Source of the DNA: Leptospiraceae bacterium
GTDB lineage: Bacteria; Spirochaetota; Leptospiria; Leptospirales; Leptonemataceae
NCBI GenBank assembly: GCA_020440915.1
Contig: JAGRNE010000005.1
Span: 1 to 35,857, forward strand
Direction of reading: 5' to 3'
Length of the DNA stretch: 35,857 nucleotides
The position numbers and the translations under genes are program-made. Below are positions 15,099 through 23,240 of the stretch, one piece after another; the stretch's first letter is position 1; the number at the start of each line of letters is the position of its first letter. The notes under the pieces are model-generated. The model was given only the letters and a program-made list of their open reading frames with translations. It was not told where the DNA came from and did not search any database.

Positions 15099-16082
15099 AT
15101 GACTCCTGCCGCCTGGATAGAGAAATGCAGTCCCGATTGGAACCGATTTCAGGTTCTACTCAGATCCATGGAGTACAATCCTATGGGGGCCACCGCAGAA
15201 GAACTGCGCGAGTTTTCCCGGCTCTACAGAAAAGTAACTACCGATCTTTCGTTGGCCACTGTCTATCGATTACCAGAAGACCTTTCCGATCGGTTGCAGG
15301 ATCTGGTGAGCAGGGCCCATAGCTTTCTTCATTCCGGCCGAAAAGACCGGGGACGGTTGCGAAAGTTTTTTCTAGAAACTCTTCCTGCAGGAGTATTCTC
15401 CGATCGCTATGCCTGGAGCTGCATCGCCATATTCTATATTCTGTTTTCCATCACCGGCATCCTGGGTTATCAGTACAGGGATTTTGCCTCCTCGATTCTT
15501 GGCGAAGCGACGCTTCAGCAATACGAATCCATGCATTCCGGCGAAAGGGAGGAAATCACCGCTGGAGATTCGCTGATTGGCTCCAGCTACTACATCCTGA
15601 ACAATTTGAGTTTATCTTTGCTTTGCTACGGTCTGGGCATTCTTGCCGGGGTGGGCTCGCTCTATATGCTGGTCTACAATGGCTTCTACCTGGGAACGCT
15701 AATTGGATTTCTTTTGCATTCGCCGGCCAGGGACAATATCCTCAACTGGATTCTGGCTCATGGGCCCTTTGAACTCACCGCCATTGGCCTGTCCGCAGGG
15801 GCCGGTCTTCGCACCGGTCTGGCTTTCTTTAGCCCTGGAAGTAATACTCGCCTGCGGGCCGTAACGGAAGCAGGATTGCGAAGCGTCCCCGCTCTTACTG
15901 CCGATGTAATTCTCACATTCATTGCGGCTTTTATTGAAGGGTTTGTGGCGCCTTCCGCGCTGCCCACAGAGGCCAAAGCAGCCATTGGCATAATTTGCTT
16001 TGTTCTGATAATTTTATACTTCGTCATCTATGGCTGGAGGGTGCATTCTGGACGTACGCCGGATACAATACGAGCTACGTAA
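15099..16082 (+). CDS. SpoIIM/DUF95-family membrane protein, first gene of MoxR cassette
   Basis: The 327-aa product has an amphipathic N-terminal cytosolic region of about 105 residues and then about five or six membrane segments. These include WSCIAIFYILFSITGILGY, SLLCYGLGILAGVGSLYML, a long central pair, and two near the C-terminus. HGPFELTAIGLSAGAGLRTG is the signature of the stage II sporulation M / DUF95 family. In non-sporulating bacteria such proteins are regularly encoded beside MoxR ATPases and DUF58 proteins, as here, and are thought to form the membrane part of that system; the biochemical role is unknown. ATG 15099 has a poor ribosome site. The next gene overlaps its last 53 bases, so the cassette is densely packed. 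Confidence 0.85.
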   Translation: MTPAAWIEKCSPDWNRFQVLLRSMEYNPMGATAEELREFSRLYRKVTTDLSLATVYRLPEDLSDRLQDLVSRAHSFLHSGRKDRGRLRKFFLETLPAGVFSDRYAWSCIAIFYILFSITGILGYQYRDFASSILGEATLQQYESMHSGEREEITAGDSLIGSSYYILNNLSLSLLCYGLGILAGVGSLYMLVYNGFYLGTLIGFLLHSPARDNILNWILAHGPFELTAIGLSAGAGLRTGLAFFSPGSNTRLRAVTEAGLRSVPALTADVILTFIAAFIEGFVAPSALPTEAKAAIGIICFVLIILYFVIYGWRVHSGRTPDTIRAT

Positions 16083-16854
16083 GCGAAGAGCGGACGAGAT
16101 CCTGGACTTCGCTTTTGTGGTTATCCGCGAGAAGATGGGCCAGATTGTGCGAATTACGGCTCCCTTTATTCTGGCATTTCTGGCACTCAACATGGCGCTG
16201 GTATACCTGATCCGTGCTTCCGGCGAGCAGGAAAGCGGAGTGATTCAGCTCCTGCTGCTTCCAGTGGTATTGCTTGAACTTATGGTGCTTCAGGTGCCGC
16301 TATTCCATATGAATGCGCGCTGGCTTTTTGAGGAAAAAGTGGCGGACCGAACAATCTGGAAAGACACCGGCCGCACCTTTCTTCCTTTTCTGGGACGAAT
16401 CATCCTTCCTTATTTGATTCAACTTGTTCTGGCGCCGCTGCTGCTGCCGCTCTGGAACGTCCTGATTCGTAGCTTCTACCGACCGGAAGTGCTATTTCTG
16501 GAAGGGCTTCGCGGTCGGGATCTGCGCCGCCGTATCTCTTCGCTCACCTCGGCTTTTCAGGTCTTTACTTTCTGGATCTTTCATGCGGTACTGTTCTGGG
16601 TGGCCATGTATTTGAGCCTGACCTTTTGCGAAGCGATTCTGGAACTGCTTCGGGTCCAGAACTATCAGCAGTTCACCGCCTTTAACCTGGCCTCGCCCCT
16701 CTTTCTACTTCTCTTGATGCTTTATTCTGTATTCTTCGCCGTTTCTCGGTTCCTTTTTTATGTTGATGCGCGCACCTATCTGGAAGCCTGGGATCTGGAA
16801 TTGCAGCTCATTCGAGGTCTGGACGAGATGACTTCGCAAAAGAGGATTAGCTGA
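16030..16854 (+). CDS. Polytopic membrane protein of MoxR cassette, unknown family
   Basis: The 274-aa product has about five hydrophobic segments, at residues 44-61, 71-93, 124-146, 175-200 and 218-245. An N-terminal basic helix (VRRIQYELRKRRADEI) precedes them. Between segments 3 and 4 lies EVLFLEGLRGRDLRRRISSL. This faintly recalls the E-x-x-x-x-x-A-L-R-R-S loop of the glycerophosphodiesterase membrane-domain superfamily, a weak resemblance only. In comparable cassettes of other bacteria this position is often taken by an RDD protein; I see no RDD motif. The start overlaps the SpoIIM-like gene by 53 bases in another frame. A start further in is possible because GGAGG lies just after the ATG, but no standard in-frame start follows at good spacing. 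Confidence 0.75.
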   Translation: MAGGCILDVRRIQYELRKRRADEILDFAFVVIREKMGQIVRITAPFILAFLALNMALVYLIRASGEQESGVIQLLLLPVVLLELMVLQVPLFHMNARWLFEEKVADRTIWKDTGRTFLPFLGRIILPYLIQLVLAPLLLPLWNVLIRSFYRPEVLFLEGLRGRDLRRRISSLTSAFQVFTFWIFHAVLFWVAMYLSLTFCEAILELLRVQNYQQFTAFNLASPLFLLLLMLYSVFFAVSRFLFYVDARTYLEAWDLELQLIRGLDEMTSQKRIS

Positions 16855-16856
16855 AA

Positions 16857-17603
16857 ATGGACGGCGTTTTGCGCAGACTATCTTCCGCGGCAATTCTGCT
16901 GAGTCTTTGTACCCTGGTAGCTGTCTTCGCCAGCGGTTGCGAAGAATTCAAGGACATGACCGGTCAGGGAAAGGCCGAGGAAGATTTGACCGCCTATGAG
17001 AAAGAACTCAAGGAAATGTCCTGGTACGATTGGGATCGCCGGGACTACAGAAAGTTCAAGAAAGAGGATCTGGATCCTTACCTGGAGGACGATCGCAAGC
17101 GACCGGCTTCTTCGGATTCTTCCGGCTCTGCGGGGTTCAATTTCACCATTATGCTCTATGTCGTTGGTGGGGCAGCCATAGTTGTTCTTTTGTATTTGAT
17201 CTTTCGCAACGGCTTTTCCTTCAAGCGAATGGGGCGGGCCAGAGATGAACCGGAAGTGGACATCGGTTATAGCGCCGAGGCTCCGCGAAAAAGGGATCCT
17301 CTATTTGACGATGCATTGAAGGCGCTGGAAGAAGAGCGCTATTCCGATGTGATGGAAGTGCTTCTGGAAATACTGGTAAGGTTCAGCCATTCAGAAAACT
17401 ACCTTGCTCGAAGGTCCGGTTTCACTCCCCGGGAGTTTCAGCGCATGGTGCGAAAGGTGGCTCCGACATCTTTTGTACAGCTTGCGGACGATCTATCTCC
17501 TGCTTTCGAGGAAACGGTGTACGCGTTGCGACCCCGCTCCCATCAGTTTTATCTCGATATGATTCATCGAATGGAAAAGCAGTTGCAGGGAGTGGGACGA
17601 TGA
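16857..17603 (+). CDS. Lipid-anchored single-span protein of MoxR cassette (DUF4129-like)
   Basis: A 248-aa protein. The signal peptide ends in a good lipobox, VFASGC, with Cys28. A charged periplasmic segment (29-95) is followed by one membrane span (about 97-116), so the remaining 130 residues should be cytosolic. The C-terminal part (ALKALEEERYSDVMEVLLEIL, then FTPREFQRMV) has the layout of the DUF4129 cytosolic helical domain: a helix pair with a short T-P/R-E-F/L motif that occurs in MoxR-DUF58 clusters. The assignment is by position and pattern, not strong similarity. It starts 2 bases after the previous stop and overlaps the next gene by 4 (ATGA). A lipid anchor plus a membrane span in one small protein is unusual. 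Confidence 0.7.
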   Translation: MDGVLRRLSSAAILLSLCTLVAVFASGCEEFKDMTGQGKAEEDLTAYEKELKEMSWYDWDRRDYRKFKKEDLDPYLEDDRKRPASSDSSGSAGFNFTIMLYVVGGAAIVVLLYLIFRNGFSFKRMGRARDEPEVDIGYSAEAPRKRDPLFDDALKALEEERYSDVMEVLLEILVRFSHSENYLARRSGFTPREFQRMVRKVAPTSFVQLADDLSPAFEETVYALRPRSHQFYLDMIHRMEKQLQGVGR

Positions 17604-19024
17604 CGTTCCGGAACTGGATGGGCCCTGTACGGGCTATTTCGCTGCTCGCATTGGCTTATCTGGCCCATTGCACCGAGCCTCTCATTGTAGAGATGTACGG
17701 TATGGATGGAGTGGAAAGCATCAATGCCTTCGATCTGTTCGACGAATCTCTGGCTAAAGATGTGGATGTGCAGCGAAAGGGTTTTCTGGAGGCTTCCTTC
17801 TTCGAAGAGCAGGATGTAGTACTCTTTCTGGATCGCTACGGAGATGGCCGGGCCTACGCAACGCTCATCCCCTATTTGAATCGACTGAACCGGACCTGGG
17901 AATCCGACGAGGAGTCCGGAACCACTGCATCCTTGTTGATTCTGTTACGGGACTCGGATGCCAGCGTAGAAGCATGGCGAAAAATCGCGCTGGACATGCC
18001 TGAAGACACCAAAGCCAGGCGAGTCTCGGAAGAGGTACTGGCTTATAGAATCTTTCAGATGCATTTCCAGCGCGCTTTCTACGATTCCTTTCTGGGGCTC
18101 AAACAGACCAAAGCGCCGGAAGAGGAAAGAATACCCCGGGATCTACCTGTGGAAATGCAGGGTCCTTTTCCGGTGCTGTCCGAGAAAAACTGGAAACCCA
18201 TGTCAGAATGGTACGTGCCTTCCCGTTTTGCCGAAAAGGATGCGACCTGGAATTATAATCCTCACTGGCGATCTCGCATGCCGGACCTGGAAGAGGCGGA
18301 GTCCAGACTGGGCCCGCTACCCGCCGCATTGCCGGTTCGGCGCTTCCTGGAACCTTCGGATTACATCGGTTTTGGACCGCCCCCGGAATCCACCGGCGAG
18401 CTTGATCCTGTTACCGCTGAAGAACTGGACGACTATGCCCGTTTTCGCTCGGGGCCTCGCACCATCATTAGCGTGGCCGGCCGCCCACTACTGGTAAGAA
18501 TACAGTATGGCCGAATTCCCATCTATATTATGGCAGGCAGCGAGCCATTCTTGAACTGGCATATGGCACGGTCGGAGAATCGTTCCTTTCTCACCTTTCT
18601 GCTGTACGCAGTTTCTGAACGCAACGCCTCTGAGCCGCTCAAGGTTACCTATATACAGCGCGGCCTGGCCCCGGCGGAGCAGATGGCTTCCCAGGAACGC
18701 AGCCTGGTGTTTCTCTTTTTCGAGGAGCCCTGGGGCATTATTCTAGGTCTTTTTATCCTGATTCTATTCGTCTTCATCTGGGCTCGCTTTCCCCATGACA
18801 GAACGCCCCTTCAGGCGCAGGAATCGGGCAGTCGGCGTTTTAGCGAGCACTTCGAAGCCCTTGGTAGTCGAATGGTCCGGTCCAGGCAAAGAACAAAGGG
18901 CCTGGCGCCCTTGATTCGCTACAAGAAGAAGGAAAGTATAGATAAAGTATTTCCCGAATTGGAACAGAAAATCAAGTTAAAGGAAGAAACCATCCTGAGC
19001 AGGGTGCGTAAACTCTGGGAGTAA
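17600..19024 (+). CDS. Large periplasmic/lipid-anchored protein of MoxR cassette (DUF4350-like position)
   Basis: A 474-aa protein. A signal peptide ends LAYLAHC, with a possible lipid-attachment Cys24; His before the Cys is non-standard. A long periplasmic domain (about 25-377), a single membrane span (about 378-396, WGIILGLFILILFVFIW) and a basic cytosolic tail of 78 residues follow. DUF4350 proteins occupy this slot in related cassettes and have a Rossmann-like extracytoplasmic domain followed by a span. Here GPRTIISVAGRPLLVRIQYG and AYATLIPYLNRL could be such a core, but I cannot establish homology. The ATGA overlap with the preceding gene and 3-base spacing to the MoxR gene indicate one transcript. 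Confidence 0.7.
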   Translation: MTFRNWMGPVRAISLLALAYLAHCTEPLIVEMYGMDGVESINAFDLFDESLAKDVDVQRKGFLEASFFEEQDVVLFLDRYGDGRAYATLIPYLNRLNRTWESDEESGTTASLLILLRDSDASVEAWRKIALDMPEDTKARRVSEEVLAYRIFQMHFQRAFYDSFLGLKQTKAPEEERIPRDLPVEMQGPFPVLSEKNWKPMSEWYVPSRFAEKDATWNYNPHWRSRMPDLEEAESRLGPLPAALPVRRFLEPSDYIGFGPPPESTGELDPVTAEELDDYARFRSGPRTIISVAGRPLLVRIQYGRIPIYIMAGSEPFLNWHMARSENRSFLTFLLYAVSERNASEPLKVTYIQRGLAPAEQMASQERSLVFLFFEEPWGIILGLFILILFVFIWARFPHDRTPLQAQESGSRRFSEHFEALGSRMVRSRQRTKGLAPLIRYKKKESIDKVFPELEQKIKLKEETILSRVRKLWE

Positions 19025-19027
19025 AGA

Positions 19028-19990
19028 ATGCTTAGTGAGCAAGAACAGGCACAGATGCGCGATGCTTTTCGCAAACTAAAGGAACAGATGAGCGAGGTCT
19101 ACGTTGGTCAGCTGGATCTGATCCGGGGAATCCTTGCGGCTTTGTTCGGGGGAGGCCATGCTCTCATTGAAGGAGTGCCGGGTCTGGGAAAGACTCTGCT
19201 GGTAAGGACGCTGGGCAGCATTCTGGGATGTGAGTTTAACCGAATCCAGTTTACCCCGGACCTCATGCCTTCCGACATTACCGGTTCGCATATATACGAT
19301 CAAAAAGAGCAGAAGTTTGTGTTCTATCGCGGCCCGGTATTCACAAACCTGCTTCTGGCCGATGAAATCAACCGCGCTCCTGCCAAGACACATTCCGCTC
19401 TTCTGGAGATAATGCAGGAAGCGCGCATCACTGTGGATAACAGCACTTTTCAGGTAGATGAACCATTCTTTGTAATGGCCACACAGAATCCGGTGGAATC
19501 TGAAGGAACTTACAATCTGCCGGAAGCTCAGCTGGACCGGTTCCTGGTAAAACTCTATATCGATTATCCGGAAGAGGGCGAAGAGACCAGTATCTACACC
19601 CAGCATGCTGGTCGCGGAGAGCCGGAGCCCGAAAAGCTGAAACCGGTGATGACCGCCAAAGGCGTGCTCAAGGCCATGCAACTCTGCGAAAAAGTAACTC
19701 TTTCTGAAAGCATAATCGAATACATAACCCGACTAGTCCGCGAAACCCGGAAAAGGATCGAAGTGCAACTGGGCTGCTCTCCGCGGGCGGGCATTGCCTT
19801 GATTCGCACATCCCGGGTTCTGGCCCTCATGAATGGCCGGGATTATGTAATTGCCGATGATATCAAAGAAATGGCCCCGGCCTGCTTTCGCCATCGATTG
19901 ATTCTGACTCCGGAAAGCGAAGTGGAAGGAATGAAGCCGGATGACATTGTGAACAGCATTCTAGAATCCGTCGAGGTGCCCGGAACCTGA
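19028..19990 (+). CDS. MoxR-family AAA+ ATPase
   Basis: A 320-aa AAA+ ATPase. Walker A is GVPGLGKT (49-56). Walker B is LLLADEINRA with Asp112-Glu113. ATQNPVESEGTYNLPEAQLD is the sensor-1 region typical of MoxR proteins. The C-terminal lid has SPRAGIALIRTSRVLALMNG (sensor 2). MoxR ATPases act as chaperone-like remodelling enzymes that work with vWA-domain partners. The immediate downstream gene is a DUF58 protein, the standard partner. The ribosome site GGGAG lies 6 bases before ATG 19028. This is the only energy-using component of the six-gene cassette and so the likely motor. Confidence 0.95.
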   Translation: MLSEQEQAQMRDAFRKLKEQMSEVYVGQLDLIRGILAALFGGGHALIEGVPGLGKTLLVRTLGSILGCEFNRIQFTPDLMPSDITGSHIYDQKEQKFVFYRGPVFTNLLLADEINRAPAKTHSALLEIMQEARITVDNSTFQVDEPFFVMATQNPVESEGTYNLPEAQLDRFLVKLYIDYPEEGEETSIYTQHAGRGEPEPEKLKPVMTAKGVLKAMQLCEKVTLSESIIEYITRLVRETRKRIEVQLGCSPRAGIALIRTSRVLALMNGRDYVIADDIKEMAPACFRHRLILTPESEVEGMKPDDIVNSILESVEVPGT

Positions 19991-19991
19991 G

Positions 19992-21335
19992 ATGTTCTAT
20001 CCCACCAATCGATTCTGGTATCCTCTGGTTGTTCTGGCATTCCTGTCGGTGGCAGTGGCGGGAATACTGTACTTCATACCTTCCTTGCGGATCTACTACG
20101 AAACCGCCCGGCTGATTATCCTTGGAACCCTGGGATTCTGGTTTGCACTTGGATTTCTGGACGCGGCCACCATTCCGGGGCGAAAGCGATTTCTGGTGGA
20201 GCGCCGGGCAGATCGAATATTCTCCCAGGGTTTTCGCCATCATGTAACTCTGGAATTTCACGTTAGAAAAACCTTGCTGGGCCGATTCAGGGTCCAGGTG
20301 GCGGACCATGCTTTTGAGTCTGCCAGGCATTACGGGATGCCGTACGTTGGCGAGTTTCGCCGGGGAGTAAATACACTTTCCTATCGGATTCGCATCGCCC
20401 GTCGCGGGCTGTATCCCTTTCGGCATATCTATCTTACTGCATTTTCTCTGATGGGGTTCATGCGCGGGATTCATCGGATTTCCTGCGCCACCGATGTCCG
20501 TGTGTATCCGGACTTGAAGGCCATTAGCCGGTACCTTCTTCTGGCTCGCAAAAGCCATCTGGGCTTGATGGGCGTAAGGAAATTTCGTCGGCGGGGCGGC
20601 GATCAAGAGTTCGAGAGGCTAAGGGATTACACCAGGGACGATGAATTCCGTCACATCGATTGGAAAGCTACGGCCCGTAATCAAAAGCTGATTGTCAGGG
20701 AATACGAAATGAACCGCAACCAGAGCGTTTTGTTTCTTGTGGATTGCGGCCGAACCATGACGGCCACAGATGAAACCCGATCCTATCTGGATTATGCGAT
20801 CAACGGATCTCTACTGCTGACTGCGGTGGCCGAACGGCAGCAGGACCGGGTAGGATTTCTGGCCTTTTCAGACCGCGTCCTGCGCTATGTTAAGCCTGCC
20901 AGAAACAACCGGGAGAAGATTATCCAGGCCGCTTATGACCTGGAGGCCGGCTACGCAGAAAGCGACTATGAAGGGGCTTTTCGATTCCTGAACACGGTAC
21001 TGCGAAAGCGCACTCTTCTAATTCTTCTTACGACCATCATAGACGATCGTACCGCAGAGATGGTCCATGCATACCTGGGCACATTGAGCGGAAAACATCT
21101 GCCTTTTGCGGTCATGCTCAACGCACCCGATTTGCACCGAAGCCTGGAGTCCCCTCCTGAGACTCTGGACCGGGCCTTTTACCAGGCGGGAGTAGCCGAT
21201 TTTCTGTTATGGAAGGCGGAGCTGTATCAGAAATTAAAGAATCGTGGAGTGCTGGTGCTGGATACTCTTCCAGAGGATTTAAATGCCGGGATTATTAATG
21301 AATACCTGCGCATCAAAGCGCGAAACCTTCTCTGA
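19992..21335 (+). CDS. DUF58 protein with N-terminal membrane hairpin and vWA-like domain
   Basis: A 447-aa partner of the MoxR ATPase. Two membrane segments (about 8-32 and 37-59) are followed by a beta-rich region. The DUF58 signature is DEFRHIDWKATARNQKLIVR, starting at residue 217. A vWA-like domain then opens VLFLVDCGRTM. Its metal-site motif is degenerate: Asp251-Cys-Gly-Arg-Thr instead of D-x-S-x-S. TLLILLTTIIDDRT gives the later vWA strand. DUF58 proteins are regularly encoded next to MoxR genes and are presumed targets or adaptors of the ATPase. It starts 1 base after the MoxR stop and is the last gene of the cassette, convergent with the SGNH esterase gene 84 bases downstream. Confidence 0.92.
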   Translation: MFYPTNRFWYPLVVLAFLSVAVAGILYFIPSLRIYYETARLIILGTLGFWFALGFLDAATIPGRKRFLVERRADRIFSQGFRHHVTLEFHVRKTLLGRFRVQVADHAFESARHYGMPYVGEFRRGVNTLSYRIRIARRGLYPFRHIYLTAFSLMGFMRGIHRISCATDVRVYPDLKAISRYLLLARKSHLGLMGVRKFRRRGGDQEFERLRDYTRDDEFRHIDWKATARNQKLIVREYEMNRNQSVLFLVDCGRTMTATDETRSYLDYAINGSLLLTAVAERQQDRVGFLAFSDRVLRYVKPARNNREKIIQAAYDLEAGYAESDYEGAFRFLNTVLRKRTLLILLTTIIDDRTAEMVHAYLGTLSGKHLPFAVMLNAPDLHRSLESPPETLDRAFYQAGVADFLLWKAELYQKLKNRGVLVLDTLPEDLNAGIINEYLRIKARNLL

Positions 21336-21419
21336 AGGCCAGGATGCCATAACTCCCAGGAATCAACGCAGATGATGGACCACCGCTCTAAACCGGCGCA
21401 ATGGTAAGAAAGCCGGATT

Positions 21420-22169
21420 TCAGTTCTGGATTCTGCTTTCCAGCTCCGGCTCCAGATCTTTCCAGATGTTTGAGGCCATGATCTTCGTGCCTTCCACTGT
21501 CGGATGGATGCCATCTTTCTGGTTGAGCGTTTCATTCCCGGCTACCCCCTGCAGCGGAAAGGATATCAGATGGATCTTTTGCTTTCTGGCAACTTCCGGG
21601 AAGATCTTTCGAAAGTCAGCGGCATATTGCGGTCCCATATTGGGGAAGGTCATCAATTCGTAGAGAAAAATAGTGATCTTCGGATTGTGCCCTCTTGCCT
21701 TTTCCACTATGGAATTTAGATTGGAGCGGATTTCATCCAATGCAATGCCGCGCATACCATCATTGGAGCCCAGACCGATAACAAGAAATTGAATATTCTT
21801 TCGGTTCTTGAAATAGAAGTCCAGGCGCGAAAGCCCGCCGGCAGTGGTATCGCCGGAAACGCCGCCATTGATAACTTCAAGACTCCAGCCTTTTGCATCT
21901 ATCTTTTTCTGAATCAGCGCTGGCGCTGCCTGAAACTTTTCCAGGCCCAGACCTGCAGTAAGGCTATCGCCCAGGAATAGGATGGCCGGTGCACTGCTGG
22001 ACGGCTTTTCCGGGCTGGCCTTCTGCACATCGTCGCCTTTTTCGCAATTCGATGTTAGAAGAACGGGCAGAAGAAGTAGAGCGAACGAAAACAGAACGCT
22101 TTTGCGTTGAACCCGGAACCGACGGGAAGTCTGCGCTTTCTTATTTGCAAAAAAGGGAGGGTTTCGCAT
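21420..22169 (-). CDS. SGNH/GDSL-family esterase lipoprotein (TesA-like)
   Basis: Block I is LFLGDSLTAGLG with nucleophile Ser69. Block II is INGGVSGDTTAGG with the oxyanion Gly. Block III is GLGSNDGMRG with the oxyanion Asn. Block V is DGIHPTVEG with the Asp-His pair. The arrangement matches TesA-type arylesterase/lysophospholipase, so it likely hydrolyses lysophospholipids, acyl esters or thioesters in the periplasm. ATG 22169 has GAGGAAT upstream and gives a signal peptide ending LLTSNC (Cys42), a spirochaete-type lipobox with Asn at -1. A longer open frame from 22376 runs into the upstream gene and has no signal peptide at its start. Only 38 bases separate it from the glycerophosphodiesterase gene, so the two phospholipid-degrading enzymes are probably an operon. 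Confidence 0.9.
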   Translation of the reverse strand: MRNPPFFANKKAQTSRRFRVQRKSVLFSFALLLLPVLLTSNCEKGDDVQKASPEKPSSSAPAILFLGDSLTAGLGLEKFQAAPALIQKKIDAKGWSLEVINGGVSGDTTAGGLSRLDFYFKNRKNIQFLVIGLGSNDGMRGIALDEIRSNLNSIVEKARGHNPKITIFLYELMTFPNMGPQYAADFRKIFPEVARKQKIHLISFPLQGVAGNETLNQKDGIHPTVEGTKIMASNIWKDLEPELESRIQN

Positions 22170-22207
22170 TGTCCATTCCTCACAGGGCCGAGGTTGCCGG
22201 GCCCAAA

Positions 22208-23122
22208 TCAAAGCTGATTTCCTGCCCCCGGGCCTGCGTTTGCGGTTCGAAGCTTCAGCGCCAGGGAAGGTATATCGGTCATGATTCCATCCACCGGCAG
22301 GCCAAGCAAGGTCTTCATATCCTCTTCTTCGTTGATGGTCCAATAATCCACGCGGAGCCCTCGACGGTGGGCCCATTCCAGGAACTCGGCATCTGCTCGA
22401 AGAGCAGGCAGGACGGAACCCGGTCGAAAGGGAAGCTGCAATGCCTGGAAATCGAATTCACAGCGCGCCTCCAGAAGGTAACAAATGGAGGCATGGATGA
22501 CTTCGCCGGTGTTGGCGGAAGTGGGAAGGGAAGACTGACGCCGGAACTCCTGGATGGCTTCCTTGTGGGCGCTGCCTACAATGACATCCTTTCGATCCTG
22601 TCTCGGAGCCAGCAATCGGGCCACTTCCCGGGCCAGTTCCTTGCTTTCGTTTTTTAGTTCGATGTTCACCGGCGTTCCCGGAAACCGGCCCAGGAACTCC
22701 TCCAGAGTGGGGATGCGTTCGCATTCCTGGCAGCCGGCAGGAATGGGAAGGGATTGCACTTCCTTCAAAGTCAGTGCAGGAATGGATTCCGATCTACCGG
22801 CCATCCTTTCCAGGGTATCATCATGAAATATTACTACCACTCCATCGCTGGTAAGCTGCACATCGGTTTCCAGCACATCTACGCCCAGATCCAGGGAAGC
22901 CTGAAAAGAAGACAGAGTGTTTTCCACCGTGTTTCGGGTAAGTCCTCTATGAGCAAAAATCAACCTTTCTCCGGAAGGCCGAAAAAAGGACTCCGGAAAG
23001 CTACGAATTTCGGCACGACCGCTGTTAAAGGCGAAAACGGTAAATCGGGTCAAAACAAAGGTAGAAATGACCAGAGCCAAAAATCCTATTCCGTACCACA
23101 TCATTGAACGATTTCGAATCAC
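22208..23122 (-). CDS. Membrane-anchored glycerophosphodiester phosphodiesterase
   Basis: A GDPD TIM-barrel enzyme that cleaves glycerophosphodiesters to glycerol-3-phosphate and an alcohol. IFAHRGLTRNTVENT contains the catalytic His-Arg. LETDVQLTSDGVVVIFHDDT contains the metal-binding Glu-Asp and second His. NIELKNE and the C-terminal DYWTINEEEDM and GIMTDIPSL complete the domain. One N-terminal membrane segment (GIGFLALVISTFVLTRF) anchors it. I chose GTG 23122, which has GGGGG at about 9 bases and gives a basic N-terminus before the span. ATG 23104 or 23101 are alternatives without a ribosome site, and 23221 would run into the divergent gene. It is likely cotranscribed with the SGNH esterase. 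Confidence 0.9.
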   Translation of the reverse strand: MIRNRSMMWYGIGFLALVISTFVLTRFTVFAFNSGRAEIRSFPESFFRPSGERLIFAHRGLTRNTVENTLSSFQASLDLGVDVLETDVQLTSDGVVVIFHDDTLERMAGRSESIPALTLKEVQSLPIPAGCQECERIPTLEEFLGRFPGTPVNIELKNESKELAREVARLLAPRQDRKDVIVGSAHKEAIQEFRRQSSLPTSANTGEVIHASICYLLEARCEFDFQALQLPFRPGSVLPALRADAEFLEWAHRRGLRVDYWTINEEEDMKTLLGLPVDGIMTDIPSLALKLRTANAGPGAGNQL

Positions 23123-23180
23123 GATTCTATTCCCCCAGTATCCTCTGGTATCTACAGGCCCGGAATAGGAAAGAAAAAAT

Positions 23181-23240
23181 ATGGTAACTCTGACGCTATG
23201 TTGCAGAATGCCGCCATGCATGGCAGCGATGTGGATGTAA
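23181..23240 (+). CDS. Possible 19-aa upstream ORF overlapping the GHKL ATPase start
   Basis: AGGAAAG (23167-23173) lies 7 bases before ATG 23181, which opens 19 codons ending TAA 23238-23240 and includes the residues TLCCRMPPC. It overlaps the start of the ATPase gene in another frame. The ATPase start (23198) has no ribosome site at proper distance, so translation of the short ORF might couple to it. Chance is also possible. Confidence 0.2.
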   Translation: MVTLTLCCRMPPCMAAMWM

